A DNA stretch of 64,000 nt from CAVTLG01 sp963735495. GTDB lineage: Bacteria > Chloroflexota > Ktedonobacteria > Ktedonobacterales > Ktedonobacteraceae. Positions 8,313 to 18,100 of the stretch are shown piece after piece. Under the pieces are notes generated by a model, which saw only the letters and a list, made by a program, of their open reading frames with translations, made no database searches and was not told the DNA's origin. The stretch spans positions 1,178,001 to 1,242,000 of the forward strand of contig CAVTLG010000009.1 of NCBI GenBank assembly GCA_963735495.1, written 5' to 3'. Position numbers and translations under genes: made by a program. Every line of letters begins with the position of its first letter. Positions within the stretch are counted from its first letter, which is position 1.

Positions 8313-9134
8313 TCACTGAATACTTGCATCTGGCAGCACGTTGGCAATACCAGACAATTGATAGACAAAGCCGGGTCCGCCCAGGTACATCCCACCGTCC
8401 ACGTTGACACAACGTCCTTGTGCATAGATCAGCGCTTCGCTGACCTTCTTTGCTGAGCCACCCTGCATGAGATGAATGGGCGTGTGACCATGCACGATCT
8501 TTTCCCCCTCAAAGATGGTAAGAAAACGCTGGACGAACTCTTCGCCTGCCAGTTGATGATTAAACACGCCGCGCATGGCAAACGCTTCCAACAGCTCCTC
8601 CCAGGCCAGCGCATCGCTGCGCTTTAACAGGTTTCTAAAGGTCTCATTGACCTCCTCTTCAGAGTGACCATAGCGTGTATAGAAAGTGGCATCGGCATGG
8701 ATAAGCAGCGTTTTGCCAATATGCACAATGGCTGGCAGGTTCGCCATCCATTCGAGGTGCTGCCTGGTAAGTTTCGCCAGATCCTCGCGCTTTCCGCCGT
8801 TATGACGCCATTTGCTAATAAAGTTACTACTTAATCCCGTGGAACGCCGACCGAAACGATAGGCCGCCAATAAGAGCATTTCATGATTGCCCAATAGGCA
8901 CCCGACAAAGCCGCCCGCTTGCGTAGCCTCGGTCTGTAAGCGCATTACCAGGTCAATGACCGCGATGCTATCAGGACCACGGTCTACTAGATCGCCGATA
9001 AACCATAAGGTCGTATTTCCGCCTGTCCATTCGTAGTTCTTGCCCAGCAGTCCTGACTGCTGGAGCAATCTGAGAAGTTGGCGCAGTTGGCCGTGAACAT
9101 CACCAACAATCGAGATAGGGCCTGTACTTTGCAA
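8313..9134 (-). CDS. Metallophosphoesterase (PPP-type Ser/Thr phosphatase or Ap4A hydrolase-like)
   Basis: 273 residues with the calcineurin-like signature in order: GDVHG (residues 11-15), GDLVDRG (about 46-52), GNHE (about 86-89), and later histidines (VHIGKTLLIHAD, VHGHTPI). It hydrolyses phosphoester bonds with two metal ions; protein phosphatase and bis(5'-nucleosyl) tetraphosphatase relatives cannot be separated here. The start is a TTG at 9134, preceded by a GGAG; homology begins almost at once. It stands alone, with its stop facing the broken foldase gene. Confidence 0.85.
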   Translation of the reverse strand: MQSTGPISIVGDVHGQLRQLLRLLQQSGLLGKNYEWTGGNTTLWFIGDLVDRGPDSIAVIDLVMRLQTEATQAGGFVGCLLGNHEMLLLAAYRFGRRSTGLSSNFISKWRHNGGKREDLAKLTRQHLEWMANLPAIVHIGKTLLIHADATFYTRYGHSEEEVNETFRNLLKRSDALAWEELLEAFAMRGVFNHQLAGEEFVQRFLTIFEGEKIVHGHTPIHLMQGGSAKKVSEALIYAQGRCVNVDGGMYLGGPGFVYQLSGIANVLPDASIQ

Positions 9135-9290
9135 TAGAAGAGATCTCCGTGCTATTCAGCGCTATGCTTTCTGGCATATTACCCGATATTTTGTTCTTTC
9201 GCAAGACAAAAGCGAGCGCGCGTTTACAACAGAGCGCACTCTTTCCCTTTTTTCCGGGCCCGTATATATTCAGATATGAAGTTTAAATGA

Positions 9291-9863
9291 ATGGGTATAC
9301 TATATGTTAGTCCAAAGACGTTGCCAATTTTTCTCGATTACAATAGCGTCTTGTATGAAAATGGCGCTCCCGCGCAGTGCTGTGTGGTCGGCTATCACAG
9401 CGTCGTGGGAGCGACAGGCATTGGCCCACCACTATTACCAGAGCGCGCTGTTCATGTCTTCAAAGATCACCATATTACGGGAACCTCCGCATATGATGGA
9501 TCAGACCAGGCGATGACGTATATATTTGCCACCGATAACGATCCTATCACCTTGCAAAATAGCGTACTATCAGATATCCAGCCACTGAGCCACGAGATTG
9601 CGGAGTGGTACAACGATCCATTTGCGACCAATCTCGTTCCATACTGGCAAGCACCAAAGCACCCTCACACAGACTGTAGTGACCTGCTGGAAGTCGGCGA
9701 ACCGCTGGTTGGCGTCACATTTACACTCAATGGCTACCATCTCCAGGATGAGGCTTTTCTCCCCTGGTTTGCACAACAGACCCTACCACAGGGACAAAGC
9801 GGTCATTACTCTTATTTGGGAACGCTTACCACTCCAGCACTGAGTTGTACGCCTAGTCCTTAA
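9291..9863 (+). CDS. Hypothetical protein with HEIAEW motif, possibly 5'-truncated
   Basis: 190 residues. No signal peptide is visible, although two cysteine pairs and the sequence style look like an exported protein. HEIAEWYNDP (residue 101 on) resembles the zinc-metalloprotease-like HExxE(W/A)xxDP motif of several secreted bacterial families. A TGA lies directly upstream in frame and there is no Shine-Dalgarno, so this may be the tail of a once longer secreted protein. Function not assigned. Confidence 0.5.
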   Translation: MGILYVSPKTLPIFLDYNSVLYENGAPAQCCVVGYHSVVGATGIGPPLLPERAVHVFKDHHITGTSAYDGSDQAMTYIFATDNDPITLQNSVLSDIQPLSHEIAEWYNDPFATNLVPYWQAPKHPHTDCSDLLEVGEPLVGVTFTLNGYHLQDEAFLPWFAQQTLPQGQSGHYSYLGTLTTPALSCTPSP

Positions 9864-9930
9864 TTGATGTGGTAATCACTGTCAACAAAGAACAGCGCAT
9901 CTCATCGTACTCTTCCTCTTTGAGCAAAGG

Positions 9931-11748
9931 TTAGAGACTGATTGGTGCTGTCTTCTCCTTATTCACTTCGTCCTTGCCGGTAGCGTCTTCACGGAAGTTC
10001 TTAGCAAGTGGCACATCCTTCAGAAAGAAAGTGATCACGAGCATGCATAAACCAAAGATCAGTACAACCGTAAAGCCATGCTGGATACCGATGGTTAATG
10101 AGTGTTTGAGCGCCTGGAAAATTTGATCCAGCAGATGTTGCGCACTCGCCTCAGCCTGCCGCTGGATTGTCGCCATCACAGCTGCATGTTGTGGACCAGC
10201 AGGAGTTTTCCCCTGCGCCTGAGCACTCGCTATAGCATTCCTGGCAGCATATTGCTTCGCGGTTTTGACCAACGTCGTTCGATATGTTTGGTTCTCCAGT
10301 ACCTGGGGATTGGTAGCTGCCGCAATCCCCTGCGCGGTCAATTGCTGAGCACCAGCGGGCAGATGTTGAGCGATATCGCTGGCAATCGCGTTATTGACCA
10401 CCGTTCCGACGATAGCAACACCAAAGGTATTTCCCGCTTGCTGAAGATAGCGCGTGGCCGCTGTGCCAACGCCCAGTCGCGAGCGTGGAATCGCATTCTG
10501 CACAGCCAGCGTCATGAGTGAGAAGAAAATGCCTAGCCCAAACCCTGCAAACAGCATAAAGATAGCCGCCTGCCACAATACCGTCGCAGCAGTCATACGC
10601 GAAAGTAAGAAGATGCCAATACAGGTAATGACAGCCCCACTGATAGCAAGCCACTGGTAACGCCCGGTCCGTGCCACCAATAATCCACCAAGCACAGAGC
10701 CAACCACAATGCTCACAGTCAACGGAGTAATTACGGCACCAGAGTTCGTCGCCGACTCGCCCAGTACTCCCTGCAAAAAGAGCGGTAAATAGTACGCGAG
10801 CGCGAGCAGGATGGCTCCAACACACAATGATAGCAGACTAGCAGCGGTGAAAACCTGATTCTTGAAGAGGTCCAGCGGTAGCACAGGTTCGGTTGAGAAA
10901 CGCTCGACCGTGATAAATGCCGCGAAAAGCACTGCCGCTGCGACGAGTGTTCCGATGACGGGTACTGATCCCCATGGATAGGTCTGGCCACCCCAGGTCA
11001 AACCAAGCAACAGACAGATCGTCGCGGCAGCCGCCAGGAACGCACCCAGAAAGTCAATGCGCCTGATCGCAGCCCACCCTCTGTAGCGCGAGGTGGACGC
11101 AGAGACGTTTGCGGGTAAGTACACGAGCAGCGCAATCAGGGCAATCAGGCCAACAGGTAGATTGACATAGAAAACCCAGCGCCAGCGTGACTGGTCGGTA
11201 ATGAACGTCCCGACAAGCGGACCATGATCCGTTAGCCAGCCACCGAGCGTCGGTCCAAAGACACTGGAGAGGCCATAGACAGCACCAAAAATACCTTGCC
11301 ATTTCGGGCGTTCAGCCGGCGGAAAGATATCACCGACGACGGTAAATACCAGCGAGATACCGATGCCCGCACCCAGTCCTTGTAGCGCACGAAAGGCAAT
11401 CAACTGCTGGATACTCTGTGCCGCACCCGAAAGCGCCGAGCCGCACAAAAAGATCACCACGCCAATAACAAAGAACCACTTGCGCCCAAACTGATCTGAT
11501 AGCTTGCCGATAATCGGAATAACGGTGGATGAGGCTAGCAGATAGGCCGTTGCAACCCAGGTGTAGAGGCTAAAGCCATTTAGCTCACCAACAATCTTGG
11601 GCAATGCCGTACCAACAATCGTCTGATCTAGTGCTTCTAGCAGTAACGTGAGCATGAGCGCAGCAAGCACGCTGATCAGCGCGATACCATGCAGACGCCG
11701 CCCACCGTCTTGCACGGTTTTTGATGGAGCCGGTGTCGAAGGTTCCAT
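9931..11748 (-). CDS. MFS multidrug exporter, DHA2 (14-TMS, EmrB/QacA-like) family
   Basis: 605 residues from ATG 11748, which has AGGAG about 9 bases upstream; the longer open frame to 11943 would overlap the upstream ligase gene and adds non-homologous residues. The DHA2 signatures LDQTIVGTALPKIV (TM1) and GKLSDQFGRKW (loop 2-3) are present, with many hydrophobic helices and a long Ala/Gln-rich periplasmic loop before the last helix, usual for this family. It is predicted to export a drug or lipid-like metabolite using the proton gradient. It follows the acyl-CoA ligase gene by 40 bases on the same strand, so the two are probably co-transcribed. Confidence 0.9.
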   Translation of the reverse strand: MEPSTPAPSKTVQDGGRRLHGIALISVLAALMLTLLLEALDQTIVGTALPKIVGELNGFSLYTWVATAYLLASSTVIPIIGKLSDQFGRKWFFVIGVVIFLCGSALSGAAQSIQQLIAFRALQGLGAGIGISLVFTVVGDIFPPAERPKWQGIFGAVYGLSSVFGPTLGGWLTDHGPLVGTFITDQSRWRWVFYVNLPVGLIALIALLVYLPANVSASTSRYRGWAAIRRIDFLGAFLAAAATICLLLGLTWGGQTYPWGSVPVIGTLVAAAVLFAAFITVERFSTEPVLPLDLFKNQVFTAASLLSLCVGAILLALAYYLPLFLQGVLGESATNSGAVITPLTVSIVVGSVLGGLLVARTGRYQWLAISGAVITCIGIFLLSRMTAATVLWQAAIFMLFAGFGLGIFFSLMTLAVQNAIPRSRLGVGTAATRYLQQAGNTFGVAIVGTVVNNAIASDIAQHLPAGAQQLTAQGIAAATNPQVLENQTYRTTLVKTAKQYAARNAIASAQAQGKTPAGPQHAAVMATIQRQAEASAQHLLDQIFQALKHSLTIGIQHGFTVVLIFGLCMLVITFFLKDVPLAKNFREDATGKDEVNKEKTAPISL

Positions 11749-11788
11749 ATGCGGTGAATCTCCTCTGATAATTGTCCCAACAATGTAT

Positions 11789-13399
11789 CTATGAATGATT
11801 TCTCTCTTGCTGTTGTGCAGCAAGCAGGTGTTTCTGGACTTTTCCCAATGCGTTACGCGGTAGCTCTGCGACGAAAACGATCTGACGCGGTTTTTTGTAA
11901 CTGGCCAGCCGCTCACGACAAAAGGCGATGATGTCGACTGCATCGGGAGTATACCCGGCCTGCGTCACCACGAAGGCGACCACTTGCTCACCCATCTCAG
12001 GCTCGGGCATGCCGATGACTGCCACTTCAGCGACTGCCGGATGCTGCGCCAGCACATCCTCAATCTCGCGCGGATAGATATTGTAGCCACCACTGATGAT
12101 CAGTTCGCGAGCACGCCCGGTAATGGTATGGTAGCCATCGTCGCTATACCAGCCGAGATCACCGGTCTTGAACCAACCATCCGCGCTAAACGCTTCAGAT
12201 GTGGCAGCTGGTCGGTTCCAATAGCCTGCAAAAACATGCGGTCCACGTACCTCGATCTCACCAATTTCTCCTGCTGGCAATGGCTGCCTGCTATGCCCAT
12301 CGACGACGCGCGCCTCCTGGCCGGGAAACGGTCCGCCAACCGTTCCCGCGCGTCGCTCACCTGCATAGGGATTGGTCAGGTTCATGAGCGTCTCGGTCAT
12401 ACCGTAGCGTTCGAGGATAGGCTGACCGAATACCCGAGCGAACTCAGCAAATACCTGTGAACTGAGCGGTGCAGAACCGGATACGAATAACCGCAATGCA
12501 GGAAGTTTCCTGGTATCAGAGGTATTACTGACTACATGCCCAGGAGAAACTTCCTGACGTGGCTGCATACCTTGCCGTTCCACTTCCGCCAGGAGCCGTA
12601 TGTACATCGTCGGTACACCAAAAAAGAGGCTGATACTGGCATTCCGCTGGAGCGTGGTGAGCACATCTGTGGCCTCGAACTTCCGCTTCAAATGCACACT
12701 GGCTCCCTTGAAGAGGGTTCCATGCATACCAACCATCAGGCCATGGACATGAAAGAGCGGGAGCACGAGCAACAAACAGTCTTTGTCAGTCCAGCACCAC
12801 GCAGTTGTCACCGCTGTAATATTGGCAAGCAGATTGCTCTGGCGCAGTAGCGCGCCTTTCGCACGCCCGGTTGTACCTGATGTGTAGCCGATGACCGCTG
12901 GGGCATCGGCCAGTGGAAATTGGAAGCGTTGCCCGGCACGCTCGCTGCCTCGTGCGACAAAATCAGCGTAAGGTAGAGCATTCACGTTCTGCGCTGTCTG
13001 CGGGTTGCTCATCGCGTCCACAATGACCAGCGTGGTCAATGTTGGCACCACCAGTTGCAGCAATGCCTCTTGACCGGCTACACTGGTCACGCATAGTCGT
13101 ACACCTGAGTCAGTTAGAATATGCTGTAGCTCTACCTGACGATATTGCGTATTAATCAGCACCACCACGCCTGCGGCAAGTTGTATGCCGAGGTAGGCGA
13201 CCACAAATGTTGGACAATTGTCGAGGAAGAGCGCAATGCGATCACCTGGCTGTATGCCCCATGCACGCAGCGCATACGCAAATTGTTCAACGTGCGTTGA
13301 TAGCTGCCCATAGCTGATCGTTTGTTCCTCAAAAAAGATGGCCGGACGCTCCGGTTGTCGTTGTGCGTGGTAAAATACCGCTTCAACTATTGAGTTCAT
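11789..13399 (-). CDS. AMP-forming acyl-CoA ligase (long-chain or malonyl-CoA synthetase-like)
   Basis: 536 residues from ATG 13399 (AGAGGAGAG upstream; an in-frame start at 13426 would add nine residues). ANL-superfamily motifs: the phosphate loop YTSGTTGRAKG, FFGVPTMY, YGMTET, TGDLGW, the hinge and C-domain GRARELIISGGYNIYPREIE, and the catalytic lysine region LPRNALGKVQK. It activates a carboxylic acid to the acyl-CoA through an acyl-AMP. Residues about 282-300 correspond to the 58-bp palindromic repeat at 12499-12556. They sit just before LRLFVSGSAPLS, where related enzymes have a short loop, so the repeat looks like an in-frame insertion tolerated at the surface. Likely operon with the MFS exporter. 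Confidence 0.9.
   Translation of the reverse strand: MNSIVEAVFYHAQRQPERPAIFFEEQTISYGQLSTHVEQFAYALRAWGIQPGDRIALFLDNCPTFVVAYLGIQLAAGVVVLINTQYRQVELQHILTDSGVRLCVTSVAGQEALLQLVVPTLTTLVIVDAMSNPQTAQNVNALPYADFVARGSERAGQRFQFPLADAPAVIGYTSGTTGRAKGALLRQSNLLANITAVTTAWCWTDKDCLLLVLPLFHVHGLMVGMHGTLFKGASVHLKRKFEATDVLTTLQRNASISLFFGVPTMYIRLLAEVERQGMQPRQEVSPGHVVSNTSDTRKLPALRLFVSGSAPLSSQVFAEFARVFGQPILERYGMTETLMNLTNPYAGERRAGTVGGPFPGQEARVVDGHSRQPLPAGEIGEIEVRGPHVFAGYWNRPAATSEAFSADGWFKTGDLGWYSDDGYHTITGRARELIISGGYNIYPREIEDVLAQHPAVAEVAVIGMPEPEMGEQVVAFVVTQAGYTPDAVDIIAFCRERLASYKKPRQIVFVAELPRNALGKVQKHLLAAQQQERNHS
12499..12556 (-). repeat. 58-bp palindromic element, copy C (inside acyl-CoA ligase)
   Basis: Same length, ends (CAGGAAGTTTC...GAAACTTCCTG) and register as copies at 15087 and 15423. 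Read on the gene strand it encodes QEVSPGHVVSNTSDTRKLP. Confidence 0.8.
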
Positions 13400-13550
13400 G
13401 CCCAACTCTCCTCTGCATAACAGCACACGACATTGCTACGTTCGCAAGGTCTCTGCCTTTCTTTGCTGTCTGAAAGTATAGATAGAGGCGGACAAATAGT
13501 CAACTTATCTGGAGAGAAATGGGCGGGACAACGGCTCTTGCGAACCTCAA

Positions 13551-14093
13551 TCTGGTCTGTGACATCTCCCCACGGTCTTCAGCCGGGGGCTTCCCATCCT
13601 CACGAATGGGCTTTCCTGTTTCGCTGGAGAGAGCCGTTGCCGCGACAGCCGGTCTTACATCGCCTCCACAGGCATTCGCTTTCCCTGAGCCCCAGGGTAG
13701 CTTCTCAATCTGGAAGAGGAGGAACCCTCTTAAACAGTCAGAAACGCGGCTGTCGCCGCTATCCTTCGGATCATCTGACTGAGAGGAGGAACGTGGTTTT
13801 TGTTCCCATTCATTGACTTGCATGGTTTTCGCAAGTCGGCAGGAGAAAGAGAGTAGACAATGGTCAAACACGCTAGTGCTTTTACCCAAGCGAACGATTT
13901 AGCTTGGAACCCACAAACACTATTCCGTTGTCAATGTGCTATGAGAAGAACTATAGCAAAATAACATGCACATGTATATACTTATTTGGGAGTATTTTCT
14001 CTCGCGCCAATGACCCCACTCCCATCGTGCCCCTAAAAGGAACGCCCTTGTATCTCCATGGCTGAAGGCCAGGGGTTTTACGGGCGGATCAGA
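13551..14093. mobile_element. Possible decayed IS200/IS605-type element ends
   Basis: This 713-base gap between genes holds IS605-end-like hairpin pieces: CTTCAGCCGGGGGCTTCCC with CCCAT...ATGGG near 13575-13605, a full TnpB-type branched hairpin at 13725-13789, and GGCTGAAGGCCAGGGG near 14060-14080. No transposase or tnpB remnant was found between them. Assignment rests on pattern resemblance only. Confidence 0.35.
13725..13789 (+). repeat. Solo branched hairpin related to TnpB-element ends
   Basis: Outer stem CCTCT/AGAGG and CAGTCAGA/TCTGACTG, with inner GCGGC-TGTC-GCCGC. Of the three solo copies it is closest to the right-end hairpin of the element at 46.3-47.9 kb, down to the trailing GAGGAGGAA. 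Confidence 0.75.
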
Positions 14094-14112
14094 TAAGGAG
14101 AAAATTTATCCT

Positions 14113-14910
14113 ATGACAAATACACCACAGGACAGCACTGAACAGAAGGCGCAGGTCCAGGAGTACTTTGGCCGTACCGCTGATGGCTATGTCACGAGCT
14201 CGTCGCATCGCAGTGGGAAAGATCTGCAACGGCTGCTTGAACTGGGCGAATGGGATAGCCAGCAGCGCGTGCTCGACGTCGCAACGGGAGGTGGGCATAC
14301 CGCACTGGCTGTAGCTCCGTATGTCGGTCAGGTAACAGTTACCGATTTGACACCAGCCATGCTTGAGAAAGCGCAGACATTTCTGCTCTCACAAGGCATG
14401 AGCAATGCGCAGTTCCAGGTGGCTGATGCCGAAACATTGCCATTTGCAGATGCCAGCTTCGACCGCGTTACCTGCCGCATCGCGGCGCACCATTTTCCGC
14501 ATGTCTCCCAGGCCGTTCAGGAGGTGGCGCGAGTGCTAAAGCCTGGAGGTCTCTTTCTGCTCATCGATAACATTGTCCCCAGTGATCCGGCGTTGGACCA
14601 CTTTGCGAACACCGTCGAGAAATGGCGGGACGCTTCCCATGGTCGCGCCTATACCGTGGAGGAATGGCTGTCCTTTTTTCAGCAAGCCGGTCTCCATTGC
14701 GAAGCCCAGGAGATCTTCGGCAAAGTCCATGACTATGATGATTGGACCAGCCGTGCCCAGTTGCCCACTGCACAAAAAGCGGCCCTGGAACGTTTTATTC
14801 TGGAGAGCAGCGCAGCTATCCAACACCAATTTGCCGTGACAGTACGTCCTGATGGACATCTCGCGTGTTTCAGTATGCAAAGTCTCCTCCTCAAAGGCCG
14901 AAAAGCCTGA
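14113..14910 (+). CDS. Class I SAM-dependent methyltransferase (UbiE/Methyltransf_11-like)
   Basis: 265 residues. The SAM-binding motif I VLDVATGGGHTALA, an acidic residue ending strand 2 (VTVTDLTPAML), motif ADAETLPFADASFDRVTC and VLKPGGLFLLID give a standard Rossmann methyltransferase. The C-terminal half is helical and may shape the substrate site. AAGGAG lies about 12 bases before ATG 14113. The gene is single, with no pathway partner nearby, so the acceptor (quinone, lipid or small molecule) is unknown. Confidence 0.88.
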   Translation: MTNTPQDSTEQKAQVQEYFGRTADGYVTSSSHRSGKDLQRLLELGEWDSQQRVLDVATGGGHTALAVAPYVGQVTVTDLTPAMLEKAQTFLLSQGMSNAQFQVADAETLPFADASFDRVTCRIAAHHFPHVSQAVQEVARVLKPGGLFLLIDNIVPSDPALDHFANTVEKWRDASHGRAYTVEEWLSFFQQAGLHCEAQEIFGKVHDYDDWTSRAQLPTAQKAALERFILESSAAIQHQFAVTVRPDGHLACFSMQSLLLKGRKA

Positions 14911-15086
14911 CCAACCAGGAGGATAGCGTCAATCAGCATGCATGTTTCAGCAGCAGCGGAAGATCTCGCCCGCGTGCAGATAAGGCTATGCGGTTGTGAT
15001 GTCTCTCATCCTAAGGTATACTATCTATAATTGTGGACAATCGGCTAGAATACCTACGAACGTGCAGATAGCATTGCATTCTTATC

Positions 15087-15144
15087 CAGGAAGTTTCTTC
15101 TGAGCACGCAGTCAGCAATGCCCTTGATACTAAGAAACTTCCTG
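15087..15144 (+). repeat. 58-bp palindromic element, copy A (5' of the AAA regulator)
   Basis: 13-bp inverted ends CAGGAAGTTTCTT and AAGAAACTTCCTG. It lies 44 bases upstream of ATG 15189. If read in the frame used by copies B and C it would encode QEVSSEHAVSNALDTKKLP. Confidence 0.8.
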
Positions 15145-15188
15145 ACGTACATTCGCAGATAGAGAGGGCAGATAGGCAGAGGCAAGCG

Positions 15189-18100
15189 ATGAACAGTAAA
15201 GTTACCTATCGCCAACAGTTCACCCGTTGCGGAAAACAACGCTGCCGTAAATGCCGGGAAGGGTCTGGTCATGGGCCGTACTGGTATGCCTACTGGAGTG
15301 AGAAAGGACGCACGGTTAGTAAATATATTGGCGTTCATCTCCCTAAGGACGTCGAAGGAGAACGGCAGTTCACAAGAGATGAAGAAGCACTACCAGCATC
15401 CCATGATGGGGTTCAACAACCTCAGGATGTTTCTTCTGAGCGTTCCGTCAGAGGTGCTCTTAGCAACAAAAAACTTCCTGCCGCTCCTACTCTGCGTATT
15501 TATCTCCTGGGCCAATTTCGCATTGAACGCAAGAGCGACGGTGAATGGCACGCCCTCGATAGCCGTACCTGGCATCGTCGCCGGGCACGCGCGCTACTAG
15601 GATGTCTGCTTAGTAATACGGGACGACGCCTGGGCAGAGAGCAGATTATGGAAATGCTCTGGCCCGATCTGGATATTGATCTGGCTGCCAATCGCTTAAA
15701 TGGGGCCGTACACGAACTACGCCAGATTCTTGAGCCTGATATTGCACGCCCGGCGGCTTCGCGTCTATTACGCCTGCAACGAGACATTCTTGAACTGGCG
15801 GATGGCTCGCAGATCTGGGTCGACGCCGAAGAGTTTGATACGTTGCTCAAGCAAGCTGATACCTCAATGGATACGAAACAAACTGAGCACTTGCTTGAGG
15901 AGGCGGCTGCACTTTATCGCGGTAATTATTTATTGGAAGAACTCTATTCAGAATGGGCTGCACCGCGACGAGACGCATTGCAGCGGGCGTGGGTTGGTCT
16001 ACTCCTCAAGCTGGCCCAGCTGCGAGCAGAACGCAAAGCGTATGTCAGCGCTATTGAGTTGCTCGATCGCCTACGCACGGCTGATCCAACCAATGAAACG
16101 GCCCTCCAACAGTTGATGCTGCTCCTGACGCAACTTGACCGACGCGGTGAGGCGTTGCAAATGTATCGTCAACATGTGGCAATGCTCGCCCGGGAGTATG
16201 AAGGAGAGCCACTCCCTGAAACGAGCGCGTTGTATGAAGCGTTGCGCAAGGGACATATCCCATCGCTCTATATCAACACACCAGTGCCTGCCGTCACAAC
16301 AAACAATGCGCCACCTTCCTCTACGACAGCCCCGCTGGCTGAAGAGGAAGAACCAAATAACCGTCAGGAACTGCCCTTACACGACCATGATCTTGCGTTT
16401 ACCCGTCCCGTGTTCCAACTGGGCCGTCACAATCAGAGTCCGTTGATTGGGCGCGACCGCGAGTTGGAGACGCTACACCAGATTATGCTTTCGATAGAGC
16501 AGGTCACGACAGACGGAGATCGTGGAGGGACGAGCGAAGCACTCGCGTCCCAGATTACAACAGTCCCATCTTCTTCTTTTCATACGTCTTCTTCCCGCCC
16601 CAAGCATATGCATTTTTTGTTACTGAAGGGCGAGATCGGTATTGGAAAGACACGCCTGGCAGAGGAGTTAAGCCTTGAGGCGTACGAACGAGGTTGGACG
16701 GTCGCCTGGAGCAGGTCGTACGAGCAGGAAGGAACGATCCCTTATCGACCCTGGACGGAGTTGCTGCGGACGCTGCTGCCGGGTACTGCGGAACTGGCGG
16801 AAGTCGTTCAGAGGGCAGCCCTTCCGGGAGGGGCAAATGCACAGCACCCCTTGAAACTTGAACGTCTCAGTATCCTATTACCGGAATTAGCGCAGTATAC
16901 TGCAACTTCACATACACGATCATCCCTCCCCATCCCCTATGAGCAGGAACGACTCCACCTCTGGGAAGCGACGTTGGGGCTGCTAGGGATTTTCAGCAAA
17001 AGTCAGCCGTTGTTGCTTGTACTCGATGACTTACACTGGACGGACGAAAGTAGCATTGAGCTTCTCACGTATCTCATTCACCATTTGCGTGATCAACGCG
17101 TTCTATTGGTTGGTACGTGTCGTGATGGTGAGCTGGCCCCGCACCATAAGTTGCGCACACTTATGGCTGATCTTCAGCGCGAGCAGGCCATTGCCATTCT
17201 GTCGGTCTTACCGCTTACCTCCTCACAAATTGGGACACTTGTCTCCCATCTACCACAAGAGGTGGTGCAAAGTATTCAAACACAGGCGTCTGGCAATCCT
17301 TTTTTCGCAGAGGAGTTGGCTCGCTTCGTTGGCGCACCCTCTAGTGAGGACGATGCATTTATGGCCGTTGCGCAGCAAGGACGGACTGGCCATACCTGGA
17401 TACGCCGGACGGAAAAGGCCCAGGCGTCGTGGTCGCAGGGAGACCAGACCATCCCACCCACCCACCCGCTCTCATTACCAGAAGCTATCGCAGCCGTTCT
17501 TGAGCGTCGGCTGAGCCGTTTGAGCGATGGGTGCCAGCAACTGCTGGGGAAAGCTGCGGTGCTCGGTGGCTCATTTGAGCTGGGGCAGTTGTTGCCTATG
17601 GCCCCGGAACACGATGAAGATACGGTTCTTGATCTGCTTGAGGAGGCTCTCAACGCTGGTTTATTGACCGAGGAGGGCGCCGGGTCTACTATCATCTATC
17701 ACTTCTGGCATCCCTTGATTATCAGTCATCTCTACAGTCGCCTTTCTGCCGCGCGTCGGGCGCTGCTGCATCGCAAAGCGGCTGATGCGCTGAAAGCGTT
17801 ATCGCCAGCACACCCGGCGAAGGCTGCGGCAATCGTGTACCACCTGCTAAGAGGTGGAGGTGATCCAACCAGCATCGCTCAATATGGCGAGATGGCCGGA
17901 AATCAAGCCTATGCACTTGCGGCCTATTCTGAGGCGCAGCAATACTTTATGCAGACAGTTCAGGCGCTGCTCGTCCGCTCTGCTGACAGCGGACCAGATG
18001 AGCCGAAAGCCAGACGCGCAGCGGCGTTTCTGGCCGAGTATCAGGACACAACAGCAGCGTTGCAAGGCAGCTTAAGAACGCTGCACAGTGAATTGCCATT

